14,940 bases of DNA, from assembly GCA_900555195.1 (NCBI GenBank), contig USKC01000038.1:1-14940 (forward strand). Reading direction: 5' to 3'. The position numbers were made by a program, and so were the translations under genes. A model generated the notes under the pieces. That model was not told where the DNA came from and did no database searches. It saw only the letters and a list, made by a program, of their open reading frames with translations. Positions 1 through 7,405 of this stretch are shown here, in pieces. Each line of letters opens with the position of its first letter. Position 1 is the first letter of the stretch. This DNA comes from an uncultured Lachnospiraceae bacterium (GTDB lineage: Bacteria; Bacillota; Clostridia; Lachnospirales; Lachnospiraceae).

Positions 1-699
1 AAAGGTCAGCCTGTTCCAATGTACCCGGTATTCCTCCGGGCATCTGCTAAGATGGATGATGCAGAGGATAGCGCTTACGAACTGGGAGATGATGGTGGCG
101 AGTGCTGCGCTTCCAACTCCCATGTGGAAAACGCCCACAAATAGTAGGTCGAGAACGACATTGACAACGGAAGAAATAATCAGATAGATCAGAGGATGCC
201 TGCTGTCCCCTACGGACTGCAGAATTCCCACAAAAATATTATACAGGACGAAAGCGATGGAGCCGCAGAAATAGATCCGGAAATAAATGATGGAATTGGG
301 CAGTACATCTTCAGGAGTTCCCATCCAGATGAGCAGCTGCGGCGTGAGGATCAGGCCGATGATTGTCAGAAGAACGCCTGATACCAGGCCGAATGCGATG
401 GTGGTATGAATGGCTTTCTGCACACGGTCAATCTGCCTCGCTCCATAATATCTGGCGATCACAACCCCTGCGCCTATAGCGATCCCATTGAAGAAACCGA
501 CCATGAGAAAGATCAGGCTTCCGGAAGAACTGACCGCCGCCAGCGCTTCACTGCCGAGAAAATTCCCCACGATCAGGGAATCTGCCGTATTATAGAGCTG
601 CTGAAAGAGATTGCCGAGAAAGAGCGGAATGGCAAAGGACACGAGTTTCTTCCAGATGGAACCTTCTGTCATGAGGTTGGATTGACTGTTGTTTTTCAT
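1..699 (-). CDS. MATE family efflux transporter, N-terminal part (runs off left edge)
   Basis: Reading leftward from an ATG at 699, the frame stays open for 233 codons to base 1, so this is a 3'-truncated view of a gene that continues outside the window. The protein begins MKNNSQSNLMTEGSIWKKLV, followed by hydrophobic segments. Typical MATE features are the TM1 motif FQQLYNTADSLIVGNFLG, then the SSSGSL and AIGAGVVIARYYGAR stretches, and GILQSVGDSRHPL in the middle of the N-terminal half. MATE proteins are 12-helix inner-membrane antiporters that export drugs or metabolites using a Na+ or H+ gradient; about half of the usual ~450 residues is seen. The start follows GGAAGAGGAC, a reasonable ribosome binding site. 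It is divergent from the GH43 gene. Substrate cannot be told. It is clearly a different subgroup from the second MATE gene at 8072-9430. Confidence 0.93.
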   Translation of the reverse strand, partial: MKNNSQSNLMTEGSIWKKLVSFAIPLFLGNLFQQLYNTADSLIVGNFLGSEALAAVSSSGSLIFLMVGFFNGIAIGAGVVIARYYGARQIDRVQKAIHTTIAFGLVSGVLLTIIGLILTPQLLIWMGTPEDVLPNSIIYFRIYFCGSIAFVLYNIFVGILQSVGDSRHPLIYLIISSVVNVVLDLLFVGVFHMGVGSAALATIISQFVSAILCIIHLSRCPEEYRVHWNRLTF

Positions 700-771
700 G
701 GTCTGTCCTCTTCCTTTCTTTTGTAACAGGATTGAAAATCAGGCGCTGCTATGAAGCAGGGCCAATTTTTA

Positions 772-780
772 ATTATAGCA
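772..780 (-). promoter_or_regulatory. Extended -10 promoter for the leftward MATE gene
   Basis: On the minus strand the sequence reads TGCTATAAT, a perfect -10 hexamer with the TGn extension, about 72 bases upstream of the MATE ATG. No good -35 is present at 17-bp spacing, which is acceptable for an extended -10 promoter. Assigned from motif and position only. Confidence 0.5.
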
Positions 781-885
781 CAAACGGCGGAAAAAGAAAG
801 GTCTGGAAAATTGGAATGATATGTGCGGGCGATGAGGGGCTTCCTGTACAGCAGGTTTTGACTGGCATTTTATGGGGAACCGTTT

Positions 886-911
886 TATAATCAAAAAAGA
901 AAGCGCTTCTT
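886..911 (+). promoter_or_regulatory. -10 box followed by cre/LacI-type operator before the GH43 gene
   Basis: A perfect TATAAT lies at 886-891. Seven bases later, at 898-911, is AGAAAGCGCTTCTT, a near-palindrome with an AAGCGCTT core. It matches the catabolite-responsive element consensus WGWAANCGNTWNCA at 12 of 14 positions. The site would cover the transcription start, so binding by CcpA or a local LacI-family repressor would block initiation. A TTGACT at 858-863 is too far (22-bp spacer) to be a normal -35. Which regulator binds cannot be told. Confidence 0.55.
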
Positions 912-986
912 TGGCATGAAAGCCTGGCAGCCAGGTCAAAGAAAAGAGGCGGGGATTCAGGAAAGAGGAAAGGAAGGAAGAAACGA

Positions 987-2465
987 ATGGAGAAAAGACA
1001 AGTATTTAACCCTTATCTGCCATCCTACGAATATGTGCCGGACGGGGAACCGCATGTGTTTGGCGATCGGGTGTATGTGTATGGGAGCCATGACAGATTT
1101 AACGGCGAATTGTTCTGCATGAATGATTATGTCTGCTATTCTGCGGATGTGCAGGATCTGACGGACTGGCGGTATGAGGGCGTGATCTATAGAAAGGATC
1201 AGGATCCCAGGAATCCGGACGGGAAACATTGTATGTGGGCGCCGGATGTGGTGAAAGGGCTGGACGGAAGATATTATTTGTATTACTGCCTGGATGTCCT
1301 TCCTCAGATCGGCGTGGCGGTCTGCGATACCCCTGCGGGAAACTATCAGTTTCTCGGGCTTGTGAAGCATGCGGACGGAACGCTGCTTGGAGAGAGGGAA
1401 GGAGACTATATCCAGTTTGATCCGGGCGTTTTCATTGATGACGATGGGGAGATCTATCTGTATTCGGGCAATGCGCCTATGAACCAGCAGTGGGTGGAAA
1501 GGGAACGGAACTGCCAGCCGAAGAATTCCCAGGTGATGACCCTTGAACGGGATATGGTGACGTTGAAGACGGAACCGCGCACATTGATCCCCACCATCCT
1601 GAACGGAGAGGGAACGGGGTTTGAGGGCCATGAGTTCTTTGAGGCCAGCTCCATCCGTAAGGTGAACGGGACGTATTATTTCGTCTATTCTTCTGTACAG
1701 AGCCACGAACTATGTTACTGCACAAGCGACAGGCCGGATCGCGGGTACCGTTACGGCGGGACGATTGTCAGCATTGGGGACATTTTCCTGAATGGAAGGG
1801 AGAAAAAGGATGCGCTCAACCATCTGGGCAACACCCATGGGGGAATCGAGCTGATTAACGGAAAGTGGTATGTTTTCTATCACAGACAGACGAACAGGAC
1901 GCAGTTTTCCAGACAGGCCTGCGCGGAGGAAATTCACTTCCTTCCGGATGGAAGCATCCCTCAGGTGGAGATCACTTCCTGCGGCTTAAACGGCGGCCCT
2001 TTAAGGGGAAAGGGAGAATATGAGGCGCGCATTGCCTGCAATCTGTTGGGAAAGAAAGGGGCGGCTTTTTCTTCTCCCGAAGAGATGACGGCGGAATATC
2101 CTTATTTTACCCAGGATGGGGAAGACAGGGAAGCCGATCCGGGGCAGTATATTGCCAATATGCGGGACGGAGCGGCAGCAGGATATAAATATTTTGCGTT
2201 CAGCGAAGTGAAGAAGATCACGGTGAAGGTGCGCCTTTCAGACGCCATGTCGGATGAAGAGACCGCGGCAGGCCGTTTCCTGGTTTCCTGCGCGCTTCGG
2301 GGAGAATATGTGGGCGAGATCCCTGTGGCGCTGGACGGAAGGACGGATGAGGGAGATTGGCAGGAATTTTCCGGGAATGTCGCTGTACCTGATGGAGTGG
2401 GGCCGCTGTATCTGGAATACAGAGGGCTTGGAGCCGTCGATTTGCTTTCCTTCACGCTGGAGTGA
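987..2465 (+). CDS. Glycoside hydrolase family 43 protein (arabinofuranosidase/xylosidase type)
   Basis: A 492-residue cytoplasmic protein (no signal peptide) with a GH43 five-bladed propeller at about residues 5-340 and a C-terminal beta-sandwich, CBM6-like, at about 345-492 (ending in LYLEYRGLGAVDLLSF). The three acidic residues of the family can be placed. D19 in VPDGEPHVF is the likely general base, D145 in QFDPGVFIDDDGEIYLYSG the likely pKa modulator, and E219 in GHEFFEASSIRKVNGTYYF the likely proton donor. WAPD (84-87) and the propeller histidine in NTHGGIELINGKWYVFYH (H284) are also present. Such enzymes release arabinose or xylose from small oligosaccharides taken into the cell. The start follows AGGAAGG at 971-977. 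It lies ahead of an RpiB-type isomerase, which suggests a pentose or related sugar route. The exact substrate and subfamily are not readable here. Confidence 0.9.
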   Translation: MEKRQVFNPYLPSYEYVPDGEPHVFGDRVYVYGSHDRFNGELFCMNDYVCYSADVQDLTDWRYEGVIYRKDQDPRNPDGKHCMWAPDVVKGLDGRYYLYYCLDVLPQIGVAVCDTPAGNYQFLGLVKHADGTLLGEREGDYIQFDPGVFIDDDGEIYLYSGNAPMNQQWVERERNCQPKNSQVMTLERDMVTLKTEPRTLIPTILNGEGTGFEGHEFFEASSIRKVNGTYYFVYSSVQSHELCYCTSDRPDRGYRYGGTIVSIGDIFLNGREKKDALNHLGNTHGGIELINGKWYVFYHRQTNRTQFSRQACAEEIHFLPDGSIPQVEITSCGLNGGPLRGKGEYEARIACNLLGKKGAAFSSPEEMTAEYPYFTQDGEDREADPGQYIANMRDGAAAGYKYFAFSEVKKITVKVRLSDAMSDEETAAGRFLVSCALRGEYVGEIPVALDGRTDEGDWQEFSGNVAVPDGVGPLYLEYRGLGAVDLLSFTLE

Positions 2466-2669
2466 GAGAAATCCGGGCTATGGCCAGCCTGACAGAAAGG
2501 TCTGTGCTGCTGCGTTCATAAGGTGGGCAGAATCTGCATGATTCAGGAGAAGAAAAGACAGGCGCGGCGCGTTTGGATGCGGTATAGTGGAAAAAGGCAT
2601 GAACGGCCAGAGGGCCCATATAGCCTTCCATATCGGATGATAAGCAGAACAGGATAAGGAGGATGGATG

Positions 2670-3305
2670 ATGAAAATCGCTTTAATCAATGAAAACAGCC
2701 AGGCGGCGAAGAACGCACAGGTGGAAGCCGTGCTGAGACAGGTGGTGGAGCCCATGGGGCATGAGGTATACAATTATGGGATGTACAGCCCGGAGGATGC
2801 GTGTCAGCTGACCTATGTACAGAATGGAATCCTGGCCGCGATCCTGCTGAATTCCGGCGCCGCGGACTATGTGGTCACCGGCTGCGGGACAGGCGAAGGC
2901 GCGATGCTGGCCTGCAATGCGTTTCCCGGCGTGCTCTGCGGCCATATCGTGGATCCTTCCGACGCATACATGTTCGCGCAGATTAACGACGGCAACGCCA
3001 TCGCACTGCCTTTTGCCAAGGGCTTTGGCTGGGGAGCAGAACTGAATCTGCAGTACATTTTTGAAAAGCTGTTTGAAGGGGAGAGCGGACAGGGCTATCC
3101 GAAGGAAAGAGTGATCCCGGAACAGCGCAACAAGAAGATTCTGGATGAGGTGAAGAAAATCACCCATACGGATCTAGTCACGATTTTGAAAAGCCTGGAC
3201 CAGGAACTGGTAAAGGGTGCGATCGCGGGAGAGCGGTTCCGGGAGTACTTCTTCGCAAACTGTAAGGATGAGAAGATTGCAGCCTGCGTGAAGGAATTGC
3301 TGTAG
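2670..3305 (+). CDS. RpiB/LacA/LacB family sugar-phosphate isomerase
   Basis: A 211-residue protein beginning MKIALINENSQAAKNAQVEA, with the Rossmann-like fold of the RpiB/LacAB family at about residues 1-150. The family Cys-Gly-Thr-Gly motif is present as VTGCGTGEGAMLACN; the cysteine (residue 72 from this start) is the expected base. An INDGNAIALPF stretch takes the place of the usual HNDANVLALG. Family members interconvert aldose and ketose phosphates, such as ribose 5-P/ribulose 5-P or galactose 6-P/tagatose 6-P. This one has a ~60-residue helical C-terminal extension compared with the usual ~150 residues, and its real substrate may differ. AAGGAGG at 2656-2662 lies 7 bases before the ATG at 2670, favouring it over the ATG at 2667. 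The 204-base gap from the GH43 gene shows no clear promoter or terminator, so co-transcription is possible. Confidence 0.85.
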   Translation: MKIALINENSQAAKNAQVEAVLRQVVEPMGHEVYNYGMYSPEDACQLTYVQNGILAAILLNSGAADYVVTGCGTGEGAMLACNAFPGVLCGHIVDPSDAYMFAQINDGNAIALPFAKGFGWGAELNLQYIFEKLFEGESGQGYPKERVIPEQRNKKILDEVKKITHTDLVTILKSLDQELVKGAIAGERFREYFFANCKDEKIAACVKELL

Positions 3306-3319
3306 GTGTGGGAAGATGT

Positions 3320-3347
3320 AAAAAGCGGCATTTTTGCCGCTTTTTTT
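3320..3347 (+). terminator. Rho-independent terminator after the isomerase gene
   Basis: An 11-bp perfect stem (AAAAAGCGGCA paired with TGCCGCTTTTT), a TTTT loop and further T residues begin 15 bases after the stop codon. It closes the GH43-isomerase unit. Confidence 0.88.
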
Positions 3348-3460
3348 ATGCTGTGCGGACAATGTTCGGCAGGTATTCACAGCGCTTCAGGTACACTTCT
3401 GAGAGAACGGCTATTATGGAAAATATGCAGGTGCGGCGGGAAGCATCTAAAAAAAGAACA

Positions 3461-3489
3461 TTGTGTAAGAGAGGAACGCTGGATAAAAT
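3461..3489 (+). promoter_or_regulatory. Candidate promoter of the kinase/beta-galactosidase chimera
   Basis: TTGTGT (3461-3466) and TAAAAT (3484-3489) are separated by 17 bp, about 50-60 bases before the coding start and downstream of the terminator at 3320-3347. The -35 is weak and the -10 has one mismatch. Motif evidence only. Confidence 0.4.
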
Positions 3490-3549
3490 ATAGAAAAAGG
3501 CAGGAAATCTATAGTTGAGTGCATTCGGAAAAGAAGGATGGGGCGGGAG

Positions 3550-5877
3550 ATGAAGATACTGGGAGGCGAGGAAAACAGCATTAAACAGAGAATCAGGAGG
3601 ATCATTGCGGCTACGATTCTGTTGTTTGTCCTGATCTGTCTGTTGATCAGCATTTCCATTCAGCAGGTGTTTTTGTCACAAGCCAGAGAGTATACGCTGC
3701 TGACCGCCAGAAAACTGGAAAATCAGCTCGATTTTGTTTACGATAAGATGGATACGTTCAGCATGAGCATTGTGAGCAACATTGCCACCATGAACCTGAT
3801 GTCCAAGCCGTTTTCAGAGAAGACCAAATTCGTTAAAGAAGTGGAGGAGATGTTTGTCTATTATAAGATTCTGGATCCGAGCATTCTGGATATTTCCCTG
3901 GTAAATGAGGAGGTGCATTATTCCACAGTTTATACGCCGCAGAAGCTGGATGAGATGCGGCTTGGAGAAGAAGATGCGCTCTTTCAGTGGATTGGTGTGG
4001 AACGATCGGATCTGATGGCGGGGCCGGCCAAAAAGGAATCTATGCTGGTATATGCGAGAAAGATCATCGAGGATGGTGAGGATGTGGGAACAGTTCTGAT
4101 CTCGTTTGACTCCGCCTATTTTCAGATGGAACAGGAGGAAGAGCGGGATTCCTGCTATATGCTCGTCCAGGAAGATGGACCATTGTTCTCTTTTGGCGGA
4201 GGGCAGGAACGGACGGAAGAGATCTGGAAAATCTGGAAAGACAAGGAGGGCGGGACAGAAGACGGGGGACGGTATATACGGGGCTCTCACTATTATATTC
4301 GCTCTGTGTATTCAGAAGAGATGGGCTGCTATCAGCTCAGCGCGCTGGATGTGCGGCAGACAGGGCGCAATATGCAGACAATAGAGCTTCTGATCTGGGG
4401 CTGCGTGCTTCTTTTGGTATTCTTCTTTCTGTTTGTCTTCGGTGTGGTGGACAAATGTCTGGTGCGGCCCTTGAACGAATTTTATGAATGCATCCGTCAG
4501 ATCAGAACCAGGAAACAGAGAAATATGGAAGGAGAACTGCATCTGGGAGGCTGCTCTGAGATCACTGAAATCGGTAAGGAATTTACTGGGATGCTGGCGG
4601 ATATTGACAGCCTGAACCGAAAAATTTTTGAAACGGCAACAGATCTGTATGAGATGAAAGTACAGAAGCAGGAAGCTGAACTCTCCTGGCTGAGAAGCCA
4701 GATCGATCCGCATTTTCTGTATAATACGCTGGAGGTTTTCAGAAAGAAAGCCCTGGAAAGGAATGCGCCGGAGATGGCACAGATGGCGGTGGATATGGGA
4801 AATATTTTCAGATACAGCATTAAAGGGGAGGCTCTGGTTCCTCTGCGTGATGAGATTTCCATGATTAAGGCGTATGTCCGGATACAAAAGACACGGTTCG
4901 ATGGGAAAATCGAGGTGTTTTATTTCCTCCCAAACGATACGCTGGATGTGCCTGTTATGAAGATGCTCCTGCAGCCTGTGGTGGAGAATGCGGTTTTTCA
5001 CGGACTGGAACCAAAGGATGGAAGCGGAGAAAAGAATATCGGCTGTTATGGAGAGGGATACCGCTGTCTGTTTTCTCTGACAGAAGGGGGCCCCGTTTTG
5101 CTGACCTATGATGGAAAGGAGTATATTACCCGAACGCCGCGGGTCACTTACTGGAGGGCAACTACCGACAATGACAGGGGAAGAGGAGACCTGTACCGCT
5201 GCTGCCCATGGTTGGCGGCAACGCTCTGTCAGAGATACACCGGAGAATACAGAGTGGATAAACTGGAGGACTCCGTGCGCCTTACTTTTATTTGGGAGGT
5301 GCCTGGGGAAAAGAGTTGGGGACATGAGATTTCCTGGCAGGTGTTCGGGGACGGGAGCATTGTGACACGGGTCAGTTACCCGGGCGTTGAAGGGCTGGAA
5401 GATATGCCGGCCTTTGGAATGGAATTCAAGTTCAGAAAAAAACTGAACCGTTTCAGATACTATGGCCTCGGGCCGGAAGAGAACTATTGCGACCGCAGAG
5501 CAGGGACAAAATTATCCGTCTTTGAAAGCACGCCGCAGGAGAATCTTTCTGCCTATCTCGTACCGCAGGAATGTGGAAACAGAACGGAAGTAAGATGGCT
5601 TGAGCTCTTTTCTGACACAGAAAGGGACGGCATCCGTTTTCAGGCGGAGAATGGATCCTTTGAAACGAGTGTACTGCCCTACAGCGCTTTTGAACTGGAA
5701 AATGCCCTGCATATGGAGGAACTTTCGGACAGCAGCTATACCTGGGTAAGGATTCTGGAGAGACAAGAGGGTGTGGGGGGAGACGACAGCTGGGGAGCGC
5801 CTGTACATGAAGCGTTTCGCCTGCCTGCGAAGGAGAGGCGGAATCTGACGTTTCGCATTACCAAACCGCACCTTTAA
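3550..5877 (+). CDS. Chimeric ORF: YesM-type histidine kinase fused in frame to LacZ domain 5
   Basis: An unbroken frame of 775 residues from this start; residue numbers here count from an in-frame ATG four codons earlier (3538). TM1 is at ~22-44, an extracellular sensor domain at ~45-281, TM2 at ~283-303, a HAMP-like linker at ~304-365 and a His_kinase domain with SQIDPHFLYNTLE (phospho-accepting H392). The N-box LQPVVENAVFHGL (N484) follows. After EPKDGSG (491-497) the ATPase domain stops and the protein becomes the C-terminal domain of a GH2 beta-galactosidase. Evidence for that domain is YWRATTDND (538-546), YYGLGPEENYCDR (641-653) and GVGGDDSWGAP (746-755), which match E. coli LacZ domain 5 in order and spacing. 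The G-boxes of the kinase and both catalytic glutamates of GH2 are absent, so neither original activity is expected. The start at 3550 was chosen because AGAAGG abuts the ATG at 3538 with no spacer. Cytoplasmic galactosidase residues would hang from a membrane sensor. Confidence 0.85.
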   Translation: MKILGGEENSIKQRIRRIIAATILLFVLICLLISISIQQVFLSQAREYTLLTARKLENQLDFVYDKMDTFSMSIVSNIATMNLMSKPFSEKTKFVKEVEEMFVYYKILDPSILDISLVNEEVHYSTVYTPQKLDEMRLGEEDALFQWIGVERSDLMAGPAKKESMLVYARKIIEDGEDVGTVLISFDSAYFQMEQEEERDSCYMLVQEDGPLFSFGGGQERTEEIWKIWKDKEGGTEDGGRYIRGSHYYIRSVYSEEMGCYQLSALDVRQTGRNMQTIELLIWGCVLLLVFFFLFVFGVVDKCLVRPLNEFYECIRQIRTRKQRNMEGELHLGGCSEITEIGKEFTGMLADIDSLNRKIFETATDLYEMKVQKQEAELSWLRSQIDPHFLYNTLEVFRKKALERNAPEMAQMAVDMGNIFRYSIKGEALVPLRDEISMIKAYVRIQKTRFDGKIEVFYFLPNDTLDVPVMKMLLQPVVENAVFHGLEPKDGSGEKNIGCYGEGYRCLFSLTEGGPVLLTYDGKEYITRTPRVTYWRATTDNDRGRGDLYRCCPWLAATLCQRYTGEYRVDKLEDSVRLTFIWEVPGEKSWGHEISWQVFGDGSIVTRVSYPGVEGLEDMPAFGMEFKFRKKLNRFRYYGLGPEENYCDRRAGTKLSVFESTPQENLSAYLVPQECGNRTEVRWLELFSDTERDGIRFQAENGSFETSVLPYSAFELENALHMEELSDSSYTWVRILERQEGVGGDDSWGAPVHEAFRLPAKERRNLTFRITKPHL
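5017..5037 (+). other. Fusion junction between kinase and beta-galactosidase segments
   Basis: The codons here read KDGSGEKN and mark where histidine-kinase homology (through the N-box at about 4990) ends and GH2 domain 5 homology (IGCYGEGYRCLFS onward) begins. The downstream segment is ~280 residues, close to the whole 293-residue domain 5 of E. coli LacZ, while the kinase is cut inside its ATPase domain. The exact base of the join cannot be set without the parental genes. Confidence 0.65.
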
Positions 5878-5879
5878 AA

Positions 5880-5910
5880 GACATTTTTGAAAGCGCCTTT
5901 CAAAAACGTC
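5880..5910. terminator. Bidirectional terminator between convergent genes
   Basis: A 14-bp stem with one mismatch (GACATTTTTGAAAG with CTTTCAAAAACGTC) and a 3-base loop, two bases after the chimera stop and 24 bases beyond the stop of the convergent amidohydrolase. T-rich sequence follows on both sides (TTTC rightward, TTTTAAAGG leftward), so it can serve both genes. Confidence 0.7.
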
Positions 5911-5934
5911 TTTCAAAGGCTTTTCCCGAAACCA

Positions 5935-6813
5935 TTACCGCCGGTAATCCTCCCGAATGAAGGGTTCCCGGATCGTTTCGTCGATCAGGAGGTGATATTT
6001 ACGCGGATGCCTGTAGGCGTTGCCCTGTCCTTCGCATTGCCTGTAACGGCGCAGCATGTCCAGGTCAAGGGAGGCGGTGTATATCCCTTCACCTCCTCCC
6101 GCCTCCAGAATACAGGTATCCCTGGAGCTTTCCTCTTCCGGCAGATAGATCACGCCGTCGAAGACGGTGGAATGGCCGTTGCAGTCGGGCTGCCCTTCCG
6201 GATAGTTGCAGGTGGCGATGGCCAGCATATTTTCATAGGTTCTTGCGCGCAGCTGGGAGAGACGGTTGATTTCCATCGGGCAGGCGTTCGGCACGAGAAT
6301 GAGTTCCGCCCCTTTAAGCATCAGAATGCGGGCGCTTTCCGGGAACTCTCTGTCATAGCAGATCATGGCGCCCACCTCCACATTCCCGGCGGCCGTATCC
6401 AGGGTGGCCACATAGAAATCATCCCCCGGATCCAGCATGCGTTCCACATCAAAATCACAGGTATGCACCTTGGAATAGGACAGCTTCCGTTCGCCGTGGC
6501 GGTCAAAGAGGACGAGCGTATTCCTGGGAAGGGGCGCATGACTTTCCAACAGGGTGATTCCAATGGCCATATCCAGTTCGGCGGCCAAGCGCCCAAAGGC
6601 GGCAATAAAGTCACCGTCGGCAGGGATGGCCTGTGCCCTCAGTTCTTCGATCGTAGGAGGGAAAAAATAACCATTGCTCCACATCTCCGGGAACAGGGCG
6701 ATATCCGCGCCATCTTGCTTCGCCTGCCTGCAGGCATCCAGGCCTTTTCGCAGATTTCCGTCCAGACTGCTTTCTGGAAGCAGCTGCAGCAGGGAGATTT
6801 TCAATTTGTTCAT
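5935..6813 (-). CDS. Carbon-nitrogen hydrolase (nitrilase superfamily amidohydrolase)
   Basis: A 292-residue cytoplasmic protein beginning MNKLKISLLQLLPESSLDGN. The nitrilase-fold catalytic triad is visible: E43 in ALFPEMWSNGY, K115 in YSKVHTCDFD, and C152 in VGAMICYDREFPES. The following ILMLKGAELILVPNACP and RARTYENMLAIATCNYP stretches are also typical. Such enzymes cleave amide or C-N bonds in N-carbamoyl amino acids, omega-amides or polyamine intermediates; the exact substrate is not readable. Length is normal for the family. An in-frame ATG exists 47 codons upstream (6954), but the start at 6813 is preferred. AAAGGAG precedes it at good spacing, family homology starts there, and a promoter overlaps the longer frame. 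It is convergent with the chimera and transcribed alone. Confidence 0.9.
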   Translation of the reverse strand: MNKLKISLLQLLPESSLDGNLRKGLDACRQAKQDGADIALFPEMWSNGYFFPPTIEELRAQAIPADGDFIAAFGRLAAELDMAIGITLLESHAPLPRNTLVLFDRHGERKLSYSKVHTCDFDVERMLDPGDDFYVATLDTAAGNVEVGAMICYDREFPESARILMLKGAELILVPNACPMEINRLSQLRARTYENMLAIATCNYPEGQPDCNGHSTVFDGVIYLPEEESSRDTCILEAGGGEGIYTASLDLDMLRRYRQCEGQGNAYRHPRKYHLLIDETIREPFIREDYRR

Positions 6814-6925
6814 ATATCCTGAGGCTCCTTTCATAAGAAGGAAAGGCAGACATTTGTGAAAACGGGAATCCGTTTCATATTTCCCATATGCCATTGCTGC
6901 CAGCATTTCTTTTTGGTATAGACTC

Positions 6926-6954
6926 AGACTATCATTTCCATTTATAACCGTCAA
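6926..6954 (-). promoter_or_regulatory. Promoter of the carbon-nitrogen hydrolase gene
   Basis: On the minus strand TTGACG (6949-6954) is followed after 17 bp by TAGTCT (6926-6931), with a TG extension before the -10. It gives a leader of about 105 bases to the preferred start at 6813. Confidence 0.5.
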
Positions 6955-6987
6955 CTTCTTTCAGCTATGGTCCATAAGATGATCAGA

Positions 6988-7377
6988 GTTACTACTCAGC
7001 CCTCCGCATATGCCGTTCCGTCGCCCTCGTTTGTGACGCCTTGGTCCCCAGGCACGGGCATCCGGCTTCTGCGGCGGGGGGCTGCATTCTTTTTCCGCAA
7101 ACCTGTGAGAAAATTGTGCTGTTTCTTAGTCTTGCATGCGGGAAGTTCACCCGCACGCTCTGGCGGCGTTGTCTGACGCCCCATATGGGCGAAGTTTAGC
7201 CGCCATGCGGATGGACTTCCCACATGCAAGGCTTAGAAACAGCCAATTTTTAAAGTGGTTTTCGGAAAAAGAATGCAGCCAACCCCCGCGCCGCAGAATC
7301 CGGATGCCCGTGCATGGGGATCAAGCCGTCACAATCGAGGGCGACGGAACGGCATATGCGGAAGGCTGAGTAGTAAC
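6988..7377. repeat. 390-bp long palindromic (foldback) element
   Basis: The two halves are inverted copies of each other. The ends are a perfect 14-bp inverted repeat: GTTACTACTCAGCC at 6988-7001 and GGCTGAGTAGTAAC at 7364-7377. Complementarity continues inward with scattered mismatches and small indels for most of each arm. Matching blocks include CCGCATATGCCGTTCCGTCG, GGCTGCATTCTTTTTCCG and CTTGCATG with GGGAAGT. The apex contains a perfect 10-bp palindrome, CCCATATGGG (7180-7189), within two bases of the geometric centre. Similarity stops abruptly outside 6988 and 7377, and the flanks show no target duplication. It lies between the divergent promoters at 6926-6954 and 7406-7434. No protein-coding role is supported. 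It resembles a non-autonomous mobile element (MITE/foldback type) or a large structured RNA or DNA element. Confidence 0.85.
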
Positions 7378-7405
7378 GAACCGGCAGGCAGAGAGAGGAA
7401 TGTAC

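Noticed and set aside
858..891. TTGACT and TATAAT as one sigma-A promoter before the GH43 gene
   Set aside because: The spacer is 22 bp, too long for a normal pair; only the TATAAT and the adjacent operator are kept.
957..1706. A 249-codon open frame on the minus strand opposite the GH43 gene
   Set aside because: It lies wholly within the well-supported GH43 gene and its translation resembles no family; it is an antisense shadow of that gene.
4312..5325. A 337-codon minus-strand open frame opposite the kinase/galactosidase chimera
   Set aside because: The plus strand carries clear domain motifs throughout. The minus frame is low in recognisable features and has no ribosome binding site.
5887..6822. 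A 311-codon plus-strand open frame opposite the carbon-nitrogen hydrolase
   Set aside because: The minus strand has the complete E-K-C triad and a proper start site. The plus frame is its mirror, and it begins within the terminator hairpin.
6967..7369. Small overlapping reading frames inside the palindrome, both arms giving a peptide tail like MPV.GDQ.VT.EGDGTAYAEG
   Set aside because: The shared peptide follows directly from the inverted repeat. Differences between arms change amino acids (P/H, G/A, N/I), and no ribosome binding site or family match supports a protein.
6980..7385. Target-site duplication around the palindrome
   Set aside because: The bases next to the ends (ATCAGA on the left, GAACCG on the right) do not form a direct repeat longer than chance.
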